From positions 1-35,785 of the forward strand of contig JAKBCB010000002.1 in NCBI GenBank assembly GCA_021808185.1: a DNA stretch of 35,785 bases, read 5' to 3'. The position numbers and the translations under genes were made by a program. The notes under the pieces were generated by a model. The model was not told where the DNA came from. It did no database searches and was given only the letters and a program-made list of their open reading frames with translations. Positions 15,862 through 25,543 of the stretch are shown here, in pieces (the stretch's first letter is position 1; each line of letters opens with the position of its first letter). Source of the DNA: Pseudomonadota bacterium (lineage in GTDB: Bacteria; Pseudomonadota; Alphaproteobacteria; Acetobacterales; Acetobacteraceae).

Positions 15862-17391
15862 ATGCAACTCACGCTGTGGACCTACGAAGGCCCCCCCCAT
15901 GTCGGCGCGATGCGCGTGGCCACCGCGATGGAGGGCGTACACTACGTGCTGCACGCGCCACAGGGCGACACGTATGCGGACCTGCTGTTCACGATGATCG
16001 AGCGGCTGCCGAAGCGCCCGCCGGTGACATACACGACTTTCCAGGCGCGCGACCTGGGCGGGGATACCGCCGCACTGTTCCAGAACGCCGCACGCGACGC
16101 CTATGCGCGGTTCCAGCCGGAGGCGCTGCTGGTCGGCGCGTCCTGCACCGCCGAACTGATCCAGGACGATCCTGGCGGACTTGCGCGGGCGTTGAACCTG
16201 CCGGTCCCCGTCGTGGCACTGGAGCTGCCCGCTTACCAAAAAAAGGAAAACTGGGGGGCAGCGGAGACATTCTATCAACTCGTGCGCGCTTGTGCCGGCC
16301 CGAACGCCCCCCCCCCGGGCGGGCCGCGGCTGACGCGCGCGGGCCGGGCGCGGCCGAGCTGCAACATCCTCGGCCCGACCGCGCTCGGCTTCCGCCACCG
16401 CGACGATGTACGCGAGGTCCGTGACCTGCTCGACGGACTCGGGATCGACGTGAACGTCGTGGCACCGCTTGGCGCGAGGCCGGCGGACCTCGCGCGGCTC
16501 GGCAACGCGGACTTCAACGTCGTGCTATATCCCGAAATCGCGCATGTGGCGGTGCAATGGCTGTCGCGAACATTCCAGCAGCCGGCAACGAAGATCGTGC
16601 CGATCGGGGTGAATGCGACGCGCGCATTCATCGAGGAAGTCTGCGCGCTCGCGGGGCTTGATGCGCAGCCGGCGTTAGCCGCATTCGCCCCGCGCGCGGC
16701 GTGGTATGCGCGCTCGGTCGACTCGACGTATCTAACCGGCAAACGAGTATTCGTGTTCGGCGATGCCACACATGCAATCGCCGCGGCGCGCGTAGCGGTA
16801 GAAGAACTCGGCTTCGTCGTCGTCGGCCTGGGCAGCTACAGCCGAGAGTTCGGGCGCGAGGTGCGCGAGGCTGCGAAGCTGTATGGCGTGGAGGCGCTGC
16901 TGACCGACGACTATCTCGAGGTCGAGCAGAAGATCGCTGAGGCCCAGCCGGATCTGGTGCTCGGCACGCAGATGGAGCGGCATATCGCCAAGCGGTTGCG
17001 CGTGCCGTGCGCCGTGATCTCCGCCCCAGTGCATGTCCAGGATTTTCCCGCGCGGCATTCGCCGCAGATGGGCATCGAAGGCGCCAACGTGCTGTTTGAC
17101 GCCTGGGTGCATCCTCTGATGATGGGGTTGGAGGAGCATCTGTTGACGATGTTCCGCGAAGATTTCGAATTTCACGGCGAGGCGGCCCCGTCGCATCTCG
17201 GCGTACCATGTGAGCCTGCGGTCACCATGGCGCCGTCCTGGGCGCGCGACGCCGAGAAGGAGCTTGGCAAGATCCCGTTCTTCGTCCGTGGCAAGGCGCG
17301 CCGGAATACCGAGCGCTTCGCACAGGAGCGTGGCCTGGAAACCATAACGGTGGAGACGTTGTATGACGCCAAGGCGCACTTCGGTCGCTGA
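15862..17391 (+). CDS. bchB: Light-independent protochlorophyllide reductase subunit B
   Basis: A 509-residue protein starting MQLTLWTYEGPPHVGAMRVA, an unmistakable BchB N-terminus. Asp36 (QGDTYADL), the unusual fourth ligand of the NB [4Fe-4S] cluster, is in the canonical position. GASCTAELIQDD and the C-terminal domain ending in RNTERFAQERG complete the family pattern. The DNA holds long homopolymers (C8 at 15891-15898 and C10 at 16307-16316); the latter encodes a Pro-rich linker (APPPGGPR). The reading frame passes through both, so no frameshift is evident. The end overlaps bchH by 29 nt. Confidence 0.96.
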   Translation: MQLTLWTYEGPPHVGAMRVATAMEGVHYVLHAPQGDTYADLLFTMIERLPKRPPVTYTTFQARDLGGDTAALFQNAARDAYARFQPEALLVGASCTAELIQDDPGGLARALNLPVPVVALELPAYQKKENWGAAETFYQLVRACAGPNAPPPGGPRLTRAGRARPSCNILGPTALGFRHRDDVREVRDLLDGLGIDVNVVAPLGARPADLARLGNADFNVVLYPEIAHVAVQWLSRTFQQPATKIVPIGVNATRAFIEEVCALAGLDAQPALAAFAPRAAWYARSVDSTYLTGKRVFVFGDATHAIAAARVAVEELGFVVVGLGSYSREFGREVREAAKLYGVEALLTDDYLEVEQKIAEAQPDLVLGTQMERHIAKRLRVPCAVISAPVHVQDFPARHSPQMGIEGANVLFDAWVHPLMMGLEEHLLTMFREDFEFHGEAAPSHLGVPCEPAVTMAPSWARDAEKELGKIPFFVRGKARRNTERFAQERGLETITVETLYDAKAHFGR

Positions 17392-20300
17392 GGCTACGCC
17401 GATCCGCGTTGTCGTGGTGACGATGGATAGTCACCTGTCGGGTGCCACCATGCGTGCGAGCGATCTACTGCAGCCGCAATTTCCAGGCCTGAAACTGGTG
17501 CTGCACGCCGCCGATGAGTGGGGCAGCGACGCCCAAGCACTCGCTGCCTGTCTCGCCGACATCGAAGCGGGAGACATTGTGATCGCGACGATGCTGTTCC
17601 TGGAGGACCACATCCGCGCCGTGCTGCCGGCGTTAAGTGCGCGGCGCGACGCTTGCGACGCGATGCTGTGCTGTATGGCGGCGGGCGAAGTGACAAAGCT
17701 CACGCGGCTCGGCCAGTTCGACATGTCGCAGCAGGCAACCGGGGCGCTGGCATTGCTGAAACGGCTGCGTGGCGGCAGAAAGGGCGCGCAGAGCGCCAGT
17801 GGCCAGGCGCAGATGAAGATGCTGCGCCAGTTGCCCAAATTGATGCGGTTCATCCCCGGCACGGCGCAAGATGTGCGGGCGTATTTTTTGGCGCTGCAAT
17901 ACTGGCTCGCGGGATCAGAAGAAAACATCGCCAACCTGATTCGCATGCTCGTGACGCGCTACGCCGTCGGCCCGAGGCGCATGCATTTCAAAAATGTCAG
18001 TGTCGCCATGCCGGTGGAATACCCCGATGTCGGGCTGTATCACCGGCGCATCGCCAGCCGCATTACCGAGCGCGTGGAGGACCTACCGTGCGGGGGGATG
18101 CGCGGCACCGTGGGATTGCTGCTGCTGCGCTCCTACCTGCTGGCGGGCAATGCCGCGCATTACGACGGCGTGATCGAAGCGATGGAGGAGCAGGGGCTCC
18201 GCGTGGTCCCGGCTTTCGCCAGCGGGCTCGATTCACGCCCGGCCATCGAGCGCTTCTTCGTGCACGATGGCGTCCCGACCGTGGATGCGATCGTGTCTCT
18301 GACGGGGTTCTCTCTGGTGGGAGGCCCCGCATACAACGACAGCCGCGCCGCCGAGGAACTGTTGGCGGCACTGGATGTGCCTTATGTCGGTGCGCATCCC
18401 GTGGAATTCCAGACGCTGGAACAGTGGGAGGAAGATGCGCGCGGCCTGACGCCGGTTGAGGCGACGATGATGGTCGCTATCCCGGAGCTTGACGGCGCGA
18501 CCCTGCCGATGACGTTCGGTGGGCGCTGCGGACGCGCCAATACAGACCAGCGCTGCGAAGGCTGCGACGGCCGCACCTGCGCGCGAACCATGGTCGCGCA
18601 TCCGGAGCGCGCGGCGATGTTGGCACGGCGCGTCCAGCGTATGGTGGCACTGCGGCGGACAGCCCGTGCGGAGCGCAAGATCGCGGTCGTGATCTTCAAT
18701 TTTCCGCCTAATGCGGGCGCCACCGGAAGTGCGGCGTATTTGGCGGTGTTCGCGTCCGTGCTGAACACGCTGCGCGCGCTGGCCAGTGCTGGATACCGCG
18801 TCGATGTGCCGGAGAGCGTGGATGCGCTGCGCGAGCGGGTGCTCGCGGGGAATGCGGCGCGTTATGGCACCGATACCAACGTCGTTGCCCAGATCGATGT
18901 GAACGAGCATGTCGCCCGACAGCATTGGCTCGATGAGATCGAGCGGACATGGGGTGCGGCACCAGGGCGGCTGCAGAGCGATGGGCGGTCGCTGTTTGTG
19001 CTGGGCGAGACGTTCGGCAATGTGGTCGTGGGCGTGCAGCCCGCGTTCGGGTACGAGGGCGACCCGATGCGGCTTCTGTTCGAGCGCGGGTTCGCGCCGA
19101 CGCACGCGTTTGCCGCGTTCTATCGCTGGATCGCCGAGGATTTCGGCGCGCATGCGGTGCTGCACTTCGGCACGCATGGCGCGCTGGAGTTCATGCCGGG
19201 CAAGCAGGCCGGACTATCGGCCGCATGCTGGCCGGACCGGCTGATCGGCGAATTGCCAAATTTCTATCTTTATGCTTCGAACAATCCGTCCGAGGGGATG
19301 ATCGCCAAACGGCGTGCCGGTGCGGTGCTGCTCAGCTACCTTACGCCTCCCGTCGCGAAGGCGGGGCTGTATCGTGGGCTCGTCGATCTAAAGGCTTCGC
19401 TGGATCGGTGGCGAGCGTTGGAACCTGGGGCCGACGGCGAGCAGCGCGCGCTGCTCGCGGGCCTGATTCAGGCACAGGCTGCGGCAGTGGATATAGTACG
19501 GGCCGAGCCCACCTGGGGCGCCAGTGCGGCCAGTGAGATCGCGCGGGTAGGCGCCGCGGTGCTGGAACTCGAGTACACGCTGATTCCGCACGGTCTGCAC
19601 GTCATTGGAGCGCCGCCATCGGCCGAGGAGCGGGCTGGAATGCTTGATGCCGCCGGCATCACCGATCCCGTGCGACGTGCTGAAGTCGACAAGCTTCTCG
19701 CGCACGATGCTGAACTTCCAGCGGTGATCCATGCGCTCGACGGCCGCTATGTTCGCCCGGCGCCAGGTGGCGACCTGTTGCGCACAACCGACGTGTTGCC
19801 AACCGGACGAAACCTGCATGGGTTCGATCCTTTCAGGCTGCCGAGTGCATTCGCGGTGCGCGAGGGCGCGCGGCAGGCAGACCGGCTGCTCGCGCGACAT
19901 TCCGAGGATGGCAAGGGCTTGCCAGAAACGGTCGCGATGGTGTTGTGGGGCACCGACAACCTGAAGACCGAAGGCGGTCCGATCGCGCAGGCCCTTTGGC
20001 TGATGGGCGCCGAGCCGCGCGCCGACAGTTACGGCCGGATTTGTGGCGCGAAGCTGCTACCGCTGACGCAACTCGGCCGGCCGCGCATCGACGTGGTGCT
20101 TACGGTTTCTGGCATCTTCCGCGATCTTCTCCCGTTGCAGACGCGACTGTTGGCTGAGGCCGCGTTGTTGGCGGCGCAGGCGGACGAGACGCCCGCAGAC
20201 AACTTCATTCGCGCCCATGCGCTGGCCTTCCAGGCCGAGCACGGCGGCGATCTGGCGCGCGCGGCGCTGCGCGTATTTGGCAATGCCGATGGGGCATACG

Positions 20301-21001
20301 GCAGCAACGTCAACCAGATGGTGGGTAGCGGTGTGTGGGAGAACGAGGATGAGCTGGCCGACGCCTATGTCGCGCGCAAGGGGTTCGCTTACGGCGTCGG
20401 GGGTAAGCCTGAACGACAGAATGCGGTGCTGTCGGACGTGCTCAAGCATGTGGATATCACCTATCAAAACCTCGACTCGGTGGAACTCGGTGTGACCACG
20501 GTCGATCACTATTTCGATACACTGGGCGGGATCAGCCGGGCAGTCCGGCGCGCGCGGGGGGGCATCCCCGCAGGTGTGTATATCGGCGATCAGACGCGCG
20601 GTGACGGCGCGGTGCGCTCGCTGGCGGAACAGGTAGCCTTGGAAACGCGCACGCGTGCGCTCAATCCGAAATGGTACGAGGCGCTGCTGCAGCACGGCTA
20701 CGAGGGCGTGCGTGAGATCGATGCACACGTGACCAATACGCTCGGGTGGTCGGCGACCACGGGCGAGGTATCGTCATGGGTGTATCAGCGGCTCGCGGAA
20801 ACCTACGTGCTGGACGTTGGGATGCGCGAGCGCATCGCTGCACTGAATCCGAAGGCGTCGGCGAAGATCGCGAACCGGCTGATAGAGGCGCATGAGCGGC
20901 GTTACTGGCAACCCGACGCGGCGACGCTGGATGCGCTGCGGCGGGCCGGCGAGGAACTCGAAGATCGGCTCGAAGGCATCACCGTGGAGATGGCCGCATG
21001 A
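17363..21001 (+). CDS. bchH: Magnesium chelatase subunit H
   Basis: A 1212-residue CobN/Mg-chelatase protein that binds protoporphyrin IX and is the catalytic subunit for Mg insertion with BchI and BchD, neither of which is in the window. Family stretches include ATMLFLEDHIRAVLPAL near residue 80, FGTHGALEFMPGKQAG in the middle, GTDNLKTEGGPIAQALWLMG, and near the C-terminus TTVDHYFDTLGGISRAV followed by NPKWYEALLQHGYEGVREI. The length fits BchH. The start at ATG 17363 lies inside bchB. The stop overlaps bchL (ATGA at 20998). No truncation or frameshift is seen. Confidence 0.97.
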   Translation: MTPRRTSVAEATPIRVVVVTMDSHLSGATMRASDLLQPQFPGLKLVLHAADEWGSDAQALAACLADIEAGDIVIATMLFLEDHIRAVLPALSARRDACDAMLCCMAAGEVTKLTRLGQFDMSQQATGALALLKRLRGGRKGAQSASGQAQMKMLRQLPKLMRFIPGTAQDVRAYFLALQYWLAGSEENIANLIRMLVTRYAVGPRRMHFKNVSVAMPVEYPDVGLYHRRIASRITERVEDLPCGGMRGTVGLLLLRSYLLAGNAAHYDGVIEAMEEQGLRVVPAFASGLDSRPAIERFFVHDGVPTVDAIVSLTGFSLVGGPAYNDSRAAEELLAALDVPYVGAHPVEFQTLEQWEEDARGLTPVEATMMVAIPELDGATLPMTFGGRCGRANTDQRCEGCDGRTCARTMVAHPERAAMLARRVQRMVALRRTARAERKIAVVIFNFPPNAGATGSAAYLAVFASVLNTLRALASAGYRVDVPESVDALRERVLAGNAARYGTDTNVVAQIDVNEHVARQHWLDEIERTWGAAPGRLQSDGRSLFVLGETFGNVVVGVQPAFGYEGDPMRLLFERGFAPTHAFAAFYRWIAEDFGAHAVLHFGTHGALEFMPGKQAGLSAACWPDRLIGELPNFYLYASNNPSEGMIAKRRAGAVLLSYLTPPVAKAGLYRGLVDLKASLDRWRALEPGADGEQRALLAGLIQAQAAAVDIVRAEPTWGASAASEIARVGAAVLELEYTLIPHGLHVIGAPPSAEERAGMLDAAGITDPVRRAEVDKLLAHDAELPAVIHALDGRYVRPAPGGDLLRTTDVLPTGRNLHGFDPFRLPSAFAVREGARQADRLLARHSEDGKGLPETVAMVLWGTDNLKTEGGPIAQALWLMGAEPRADSYGRICGAKLLPLTQLGRPRIDVVLTVSGIFRDLLPLQTRLLAEAALLAAQADETPADNFIRAHALAFQAEHGGDLARAALRVFGNADGAYGSNVNQMVGSGVWENEDELADAYVARKGFAYGVGGKPERQNAVLSDVLKHVDITYQNLDSVELGVTTVDHYFDTLGGISRAVRRARGGIPAGVYIGDQTRGDGAVRSLAEQVALETRTRALNPKWYEALLQHGYEGVREIDAHVTNTLGWSATTGEVSSWVYQRLAETYVLDVGMRERIAALNPKASAKIANRLIEAHERRYWQPDAATLDALRRAGEELEDRLEGITVEMAA

Positions 21002-21906
21002 ACATCGCCGTAACGCCACGGCCGCGCCTGATGTCGCGTGGCCGCGAAGACGGGGAGGGGAGCGTGCAGGTGCATCTCGACGCGGGCGAGAAGCTGGGCA
21101 CTGCCCGCGTGTTCGCGGTCTATGGTAAGGGCGGCATTGGCAAGAGCACTACTTCCTCCAATCTGTCAGTTGCGTTCTCCAAGCTCGGCAAGCGAGTGTT
21201 GCAAATCGGCTGCGACCCGAAGCACGACAGCACGTTCACGCTGACCAAGCGATTGGTGCCAACAGTGATCGACGTGCTGGAGGGGGTCAACTTTCATTCC
21301 GAGGAGTTGCGGCCGGAGGACTTCGTGTTCGAAGGCTACAACGGCGTGATGTGCCTGGAGGCGGGGGGACCGCCGGCGGGCACCGGGTGCGGTGGCTACG
21401 TCGTGGGCCAGACCGTGAAGCTTCTGAAGGAGCATCACCTGCTCGAAGACACCGACGTGGTGATCTTCGATGTTCTCGGCGATGTGGTGTGCGGCGGCTT
21501 CGCGGCGCCTTTGCAGCACGCGGATCGTGCGCTGATCGTCACCGCCAATGATTTCGATTCGATCTTTGCGATGAACCGCATCGTCGCGGCGATCCAGGCC
21601 AAGTCTAAGAATTATAATGTGCGGCTCGGCGGTGTGATCGCCAACCGCAGTGCTGCAACCGATCAGATCGATCGCTTCAATGCGGCGACGAATCTGAGCA
21701 CGCTGGCGCGCTTCCCCGACCTCGATGTGATCCGCCGCAGTCGGTTGAAGAAGGCCACGCTGTTTGAAATGGAGCCGTCAGTCGAGTTGGAGGCTGTGCA
21801 AGCCGAATACATGCGCCTGGCCGAGACGCTATGGGCTGGCACGGAGCCGCTGATCGGCGCGCCGATGAAGGACCGCGATATCTTCGACCTGTTGGGGTTC
21901 GACTGA
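20998..21906 (+). CDS. bchL: Light-independent protochlorophyllide reductase iron-sulfur ATP-binding protein L
   Basis: A 302-residue NifH-like ATPase, the electron donor to BchNB. The P-loop GKGGIGKS is at residues 43-50 and switch/cluster regions follow: CDPKHDSTFTL, then Cys131 (GTGCGGYVV) and Cys165 (DVVCGGFAAPL), which bridge the dimer's [4Fe-4S] cluster. The C-terminus ends in DREIFDLLGF-like form (KDRDIFDLLGFD), as is typical. ATG 20998 overlaps the bchH stop by 4 nt, and the stop shares one base with the bchM ATG. Confidence 0.97.
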   Translation: MNIAVTPRPRLMSRGREDGEGSVQVHLDAGEKLGTARVFAVYGKGGIGKSTTSSNLSVAFSKLGKRVLQIGCDPKHDSTFTLTKRLVPTVIDVLEGVNFHSEELRPEDFVFEGYNGVMCLEAGGPPAGTGCGGYVVGQTVKLLKEHHLLEDTDVVIFDVLGDVVCGGFAAPLQHADRALIVTANDFDSIFAMNRIVAAIQAKSKNYNVRLGGVIANRSAATDQIDRFNAATNLSTLARFPDLDVIRRSRLKKATLFEMEPSVELEAVQAEYMRLAETLWAGTEPLIGAPMKDRDIFDLLGFD

Positions 21907-22607
21907 TGAGCACCCCCAGCTACCTCGCGCGGCGCGGGCAGATCGAGACGTATTTCGACCGGACAGCGGCGGACACTTGGGCGCGGCTGACATCGGACAC
22001 GCCGGTCAGCGGCATTCGCGCAACGGTGCGCGCGGGGCGTGACCGGATGCGCGCGACGCTGCTCGGGTGGTTGCCGAGCGATCTATACGGCCGCCGCGTG
22101 CTGGATGCCGGGTGCGGCACTGGCGCGATGGCCGTGGAACTCGCGCGGCGCGGCGCGGACGTGGTGGCGATCGATCTGGCGCCGACGTGGGTGGACGTGG
22201 CGCGCGCACGCTGGGCGGAAGAGTCATTCTCAGGAACGATCGCGTTCCGGACGGGCGACATGCTGGACGAGTCGCTCGGGCAGTTTGACTATGTGGTCGG
22301 CATGGACTCGCTGATCCATTATCGGGCGGCCGACATGGTGCGTGCCATCGCGGCACTCTCGGCGCGCACGCAGCAATCCATGATGGTGACGTTCGCGCCG
22401 CGCACGCCGATGCTGTCCGTGATGCATGCGGTCGGGCGGCTGTTCCCGTTCGGCGATCGAGCACCGGCGATCGAGCCGGTTGGAGAGGCAGTGATTTCGC
22501 GACTGTTGCTGGCAGACGCGGCAATGGCGCCTTGGCGCGTCGGGCGCACGCAGCGTATCGCCAACGGCTTCTATACATCGCAGGCGATGGAGGTTGTGCG
22601 GTCATGA
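21906..22607 (+). CDS. bchM: Magnesium protoporphyrin IX methyltransferase
   Basis: A 233-residue SAM-dependent methyltransferase that methylates the C13 propionate of Mg-protoporphyrin IX, preparing it for the cyclase. The SAM motif is VLDAGCGTGAMAVELARRGA (about residues 65-84), followed by VVAIDLAPTWVDVAR and FDYVVGMDSLIHY. The N-terminus YLARRGQIETYFDRTAADTW is family-like. ATG 21906 overlaps the bchL stop (TGATG) and the stop overlaps lhaA (ATGA at 22604). Its product is the substrate of AcsF encoded further downstream. Confidence 0.96.
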   Translation: MSTPSYLARRGQIETYFDRTAADTWARLTSDTPVSGIRATVRAGRDRMRATLLGWLPSDLYGRRVLDAGCGTGAMAVELARRGADVVAIDLAPTWVDVARARWAEESFSGTIAFRTGDMLDESLGQFDYVVGMDSLIHYRAADMVRAIAALSARTQQSMMVTFAPRTPMLSVMHAVGRLFPFGDRAPAIEPVGEAVISRLLLADAAMAPWRVGRTQRIANGFYTSQAMEVVRS

Positions 22608-24082
22608 GCGGCATGCGCATCGCTCCTCTCGGCGGTATGGCGCGGCGGGCGCGGCAGGCTAACGATGCCGTGGCACGACGCTGGAGCAAAATCGGGCCGA
22701 GCTTTCTGCCATTCGCCGATGTCGGCACCAGCGAATTGCCAACGGCGCGGCTGCTTCGGCTGTCGCTGTTCCAGGTTACGGTGGGCATGGCGGCGGTGCT
22801 GCTGATCGGCACCCTGAACCGGGTCATGATCGTGGAACTTGGCGTGCCAGCGTGGCTGGTAGCCGTGATGGTGTCGCTGCCACTGATCGCGGCGCCGTTC
22901 CGCGCGGTGATCGGCTTCCGCTCCGACACGCACCGCTCCGTGCTTGGGTGGCGGCGGGTACCGTATTTGTGGATGGGCACGCTGCTGCAATTTGGCGGGC
23001 TGGCGATCATGCCATTCGCGCTGATCATCCTGTCAGGTGATACCAATGGACCGATCATAGTCGGCCAGGCGGCGGCGGCGCTGGCGTTTCTGTTGGTGGG
23101 TGCCGGGCTGCACACGACGCAGACGGTGGGTCTGGCGCTGGCGACGGATCTGGCGCCAACCGAGGCCCAGCCGAAGGTTGTCGCCCTGCTTTGCGTGATG
23201 CTGATGCTTGGCATGATCGGCAGCGCGCTGCTGTTCGGCGCCATGCTGGCGCACTTCAGCGAATTGCGGCTGATCCAGGTTGTGCAGGGATCGGCGGTCG
23301 CGACGATGGTGCTGAACGGTATCGCTCTGTGGAAACAGGAGGCTCGCAATCCGGCTCTGACGGCGCTCGACCGGATGCGGCCGACGTTCGCCGAGGCGTG
23401 GCGCGCGTTCGACAGGAGCGGCGCGGCGCGACGGCGGCTGGTTGCGCTGGGGTTCGGCACGATTGCCTTCTCCATGCAGGACATTCTGCTGGAGCCGTAT
23501 GGCGGGCAGGTGCTGCATCTACCAGTGGGTGCGACGACATCGCTGACGGCGCTGTTGGCGGGTGGTGGTATGGCGGGGTTCTTCTATGCCGCGAACAAGC
23601 TCGCCAATGGCGCCGATCCGTATCGCCTCGCCGCGTTTGGCGTACTGATTGGCTTGTGCGCATTCAGTTCGGTGATTTTCGCCGGTGTGCTGGCATCGCC
23701 TTTCCTATTCGGGGCAGGTGTCGGGTTGATCGGCCTTGGCGCTGGGCTTTTCGCGCACTGCACGCTGACCGCGGCAATGGGGATGGCACCACGCGGACAG
23801 ATCGGCCTCGCATTGGGGATCTGGGGTGCGGTGCAGGCGTCCGCCGCTGGAATTGCCGTCGCCGCGGGCGGGTTGATCCGCGACGGTGTGGCAGCGCTGG
23901 CCGCACGCGGCGTTCTGGGCGCGGCATTGGACGGTCCGACGACTGGGTACGCTGTCGTCTATAACATCGAACTTGCCTTGTTGCTGGCGACGTTGATCGC
24001 GATCGGTCCGCTGGTCCGGCGGAACGTGGGCGTACCGAGCGCGCGATCGTCGTCCCGCTACCCCTCTCCTGTTGCACCCTGA
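22604..24082 (+). CDS. lhaA: LhaA, PucC-family light-harvesting 1 assembly protein
   Basis: A 492-residue PucC/major-facilitator-like membrane protein with about 12 hydrophobic helices. The N-terminus LPFADVGTSELPTARLLRLSLFQVTVGMA is characteristic of the PucC family, as are IGFRSDTHRSVLGWRRVPYLW and MAPRGQIGLALGIWGAVQA. Its position between bchM and puhA identifies it as LhaA rather than PucC. LhaA is thought to deliver bacteriochlorophyll to, or help assemble, the LH1 complex. The gene overlaps bchM by 4 nt and precedes puhA by 15 nt. Confidence 0.93.
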   Translation: MSGMRIAPLGGMARRARQANDAVARRWSKIGPSFLPFADVGTSELPTARLLRLSLFQVTVGMAAVLLIGTLNRVMIVELGVPAWLVAVMVSLPLIAAPFRAVIGFRSDTHRSVLGWRRVPYLWMGTLLQFGGLAIMPFALIILSGDTNGPIIVGQAAAALAFLLVGAGLHTTQTVGLALATDLAPTEAQPKVVALLCVMLMLGMIGSALLFGAMLAHFSELRLIQVVQGSAVATMVLNGIALWKQEARNPALTALDRMRPTFAEAWRAFDRSGAARRRLVALGFGTIAFSMQDILLEPYGGQVLHLPVGATTSLTALLAGGGMAGFFYAANKLANGADPYRLAAFGVLIGLCAFSSVIFAGVLASPFLFGAGVGLIGLGAGLFAHCTLTAAMGMAPRGQIGLALGIWGAVQASAAGIAVAAGGLIRDGVAALAARGVLGAALDGPTTGYAVVYNIELALLLATLIAIGPLVRRNVGVPSARSSSRYPSPVAP

Positions 24083-24097
24083 AGATCGAGGTCCGCG

Positions 24098-24874
24098 ATG
24101 CAAACCGGTGCCATCACCAGCCACATCGACGTGGCACAACTCACGCTGTATGCGTTCTGGCTGTTTTTTGCTGGACTGATTTTCTATCTGCGGCGCGAGG
24201 ACAAGCGCGAGGGCTATCCGCTGGTCTCGGATGTTCTCGGCGAGGACAACATCGTCGGCTATCCACCGATGCCCGAGCCGAAGACGTTCGTGATGAAGCA
24301 TGGCGAGCAGCGCATGGCGCCGCGTGCGGAGGAGAGGGAGAATCCTGCCATCGCGCCGTCCGGGGCGTGGCCGGGCGCGCCGTTTGTGCCGACGGGCAAC
24401 CCGATGATCGATGGCGTGGGAGCCGCGAGCTATGCGATGCGGTCCAATGAGCCGGCGCTGGCGTTCGAGGACGGCAAGCTGATGATCGTGCCGCTGCGGG
24501 TGGCGCATGAGTACTCGCTGGCAAGCGAAGATCCCGAGTTGATCGGCTGGCGCGTGCTCGGCGCGGATGGCGTGGTGGCGGGCACCGTGGTCGATGTGTG
24601 GATCGACCGGGCGGAGGCCGTGGTGCGCTTTCTCGAGGTAGCGCTGACGGCGCCGTTGCCAACGCGCACAGTGCTGTTGCCGATTGGGTTCGGCGCACTC
24701 TCGCGCAGGGGCCGGGAGGTGCGGGTGGGCGCGATCCTTGGCGAGCAGTTTGGCGATGTGCCGGCGTTGCAGCACGCTGATCAGGTCTCGCTGCGTGAGG
24801 AGGATCGCATCAGCGGCTATTTCGCCGGGGGACTGCTCTATGCGACGCCGGAGCGGGCGGAGCCGCTGCTATGA
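24098..24874 (+). CDS. puhA: Photosynthetic reaction centre H subunit
   Basis: A 258-residue protein with one N-terminal transmembrane helix (ITSHIDVAQLTLYAFWLFFAGLIFYL) followed by REDKREGYPL, the classical H-subunit opening. The rest is the cytoplasmic PRC-barrel domain, with PKTFVMKHG, then ELIGWRVLGADGVVAGTVVDVWIDR and TRTVLLPIGFG. It caps the L/M heterodimer on the cytoplasmic side and helps proton delivery to QB. The stop overlaps the puhB start by 4 nt. Confidence 0.96.
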   Translation: MQTGAITSHIDVAQLTLYAFWLFFAGLIFYLRREDKREGYPLVSDVLGEDNIVGYPPMPEPKTFVMKHGEQRMAPRAEERENPAIAPSGAWPGAPFVPTGNPMIDGVGAASYAMRSNEPALAFEDGKLMIVPLRVAHEYSLASEDPELIGWRVLGADGVVAGTVVDVWIDRAEAVVRFLEVALTAPLPTRTVLLPIGFGALSRRGREVRVGAILGEQFGDVPALQHADQVSLREEDRISGYFAGGLLYATPERAEPLL

Positions 24875-25521
24875 GCCGGCCCATTCAACTCCGCGTCAAG
24901 GGCCTGCCGGGGCCGTTACCGGCCGGGGAGCGGCTGCTGTGGCAGGGCGCGCCGGATTGGCGGGCGTTGGCGCTGCGGGTGATGCATGTGCGCAAACTCG
25001 CCGTGTATTTCGCGGCGCTGCTGGTGTGGTACGCGGCGAGCAAGCTGGCGGTGGGCATGTCGGCGAGCGAGGTGGCGGTGGGCACCGCCAAGCTCACCGC
25101 TGTCGCGTTGGCGCCGCTTGCGATGTTGATAGCTTATTCATGGGGCGTTCAGCGTACGACGCTTTACACTGTTACCAGCCGTCGCATCATCATCAAGTGC
25201 GGGATCGCGCTGCCGATGACGGTCAATCTGCCGTTCGCGCGCATTGACGGCGCGGCGGTGAAGGCCATGGCCGATGGCAGTGGCGACATCGCGCTAACCG
25301 TCGCGCGGGATGATCGGGTTTCATATGTCGTGTTGTGGCCAAATGTGCGGCCTTGGCGTCTGGGACGGACGCAGCCAGCGTTGCGGTGTTTGGCGGATGT
25401 GGCGCGGGTCGGCCAGATCGTCGGGCGCGCGATGGCGGTGGCCGCCGATGTTCCGGTGCGCGCGGCACCAGTCGCTCGGCCGCAGGCCGCCAATGGTGCG
25501 CACGCGGCCGCGACGGCTTGA
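24871..25521 (+). CDS. puhB: Photosynthetic complex assembly protein PuhB
   Basis: A 216-residue membrane protein with an N-terminal GERLLWQGAPDW motif, two or three hydrophobic helices (LAVYFAALLVWYAASKLAV, LTAVALAPLAMLIAYSWGV), and a bacterial PH-like domain (TTLYTVTSRRIIIKCGIALPMTVNLPF). These match PuhB, an assembly factor needed for normal reaction-centre levels in Rhodobacter capsulatus. The last 35 residues are Ala-rich and probably disordered. It lies directly between puhA and puhC, the conserved order. Confidence 0.93.
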   Translation: MSRPIQLRVKGLPGPLPAGERLLWQGAPDWRALALRVMHVRKLAVYFAALLVWYAASKLAVGMSASEVAVGTAKLTAVALAPLAMLIAYSWGVQRTTLYTVTSRRIIIKCGIALPMTVNLPFARIDGAAVKAMADGSGDIALTVARDDRVSYVVLWPNVRPWRLGRTQPALRCLADVARVGQIVGRAMAVAADVPVRAAPVARPQAANGAHAAATA

Positions 25522-25543
25522 GCGAGGCAGGGGGAGACTGGCG

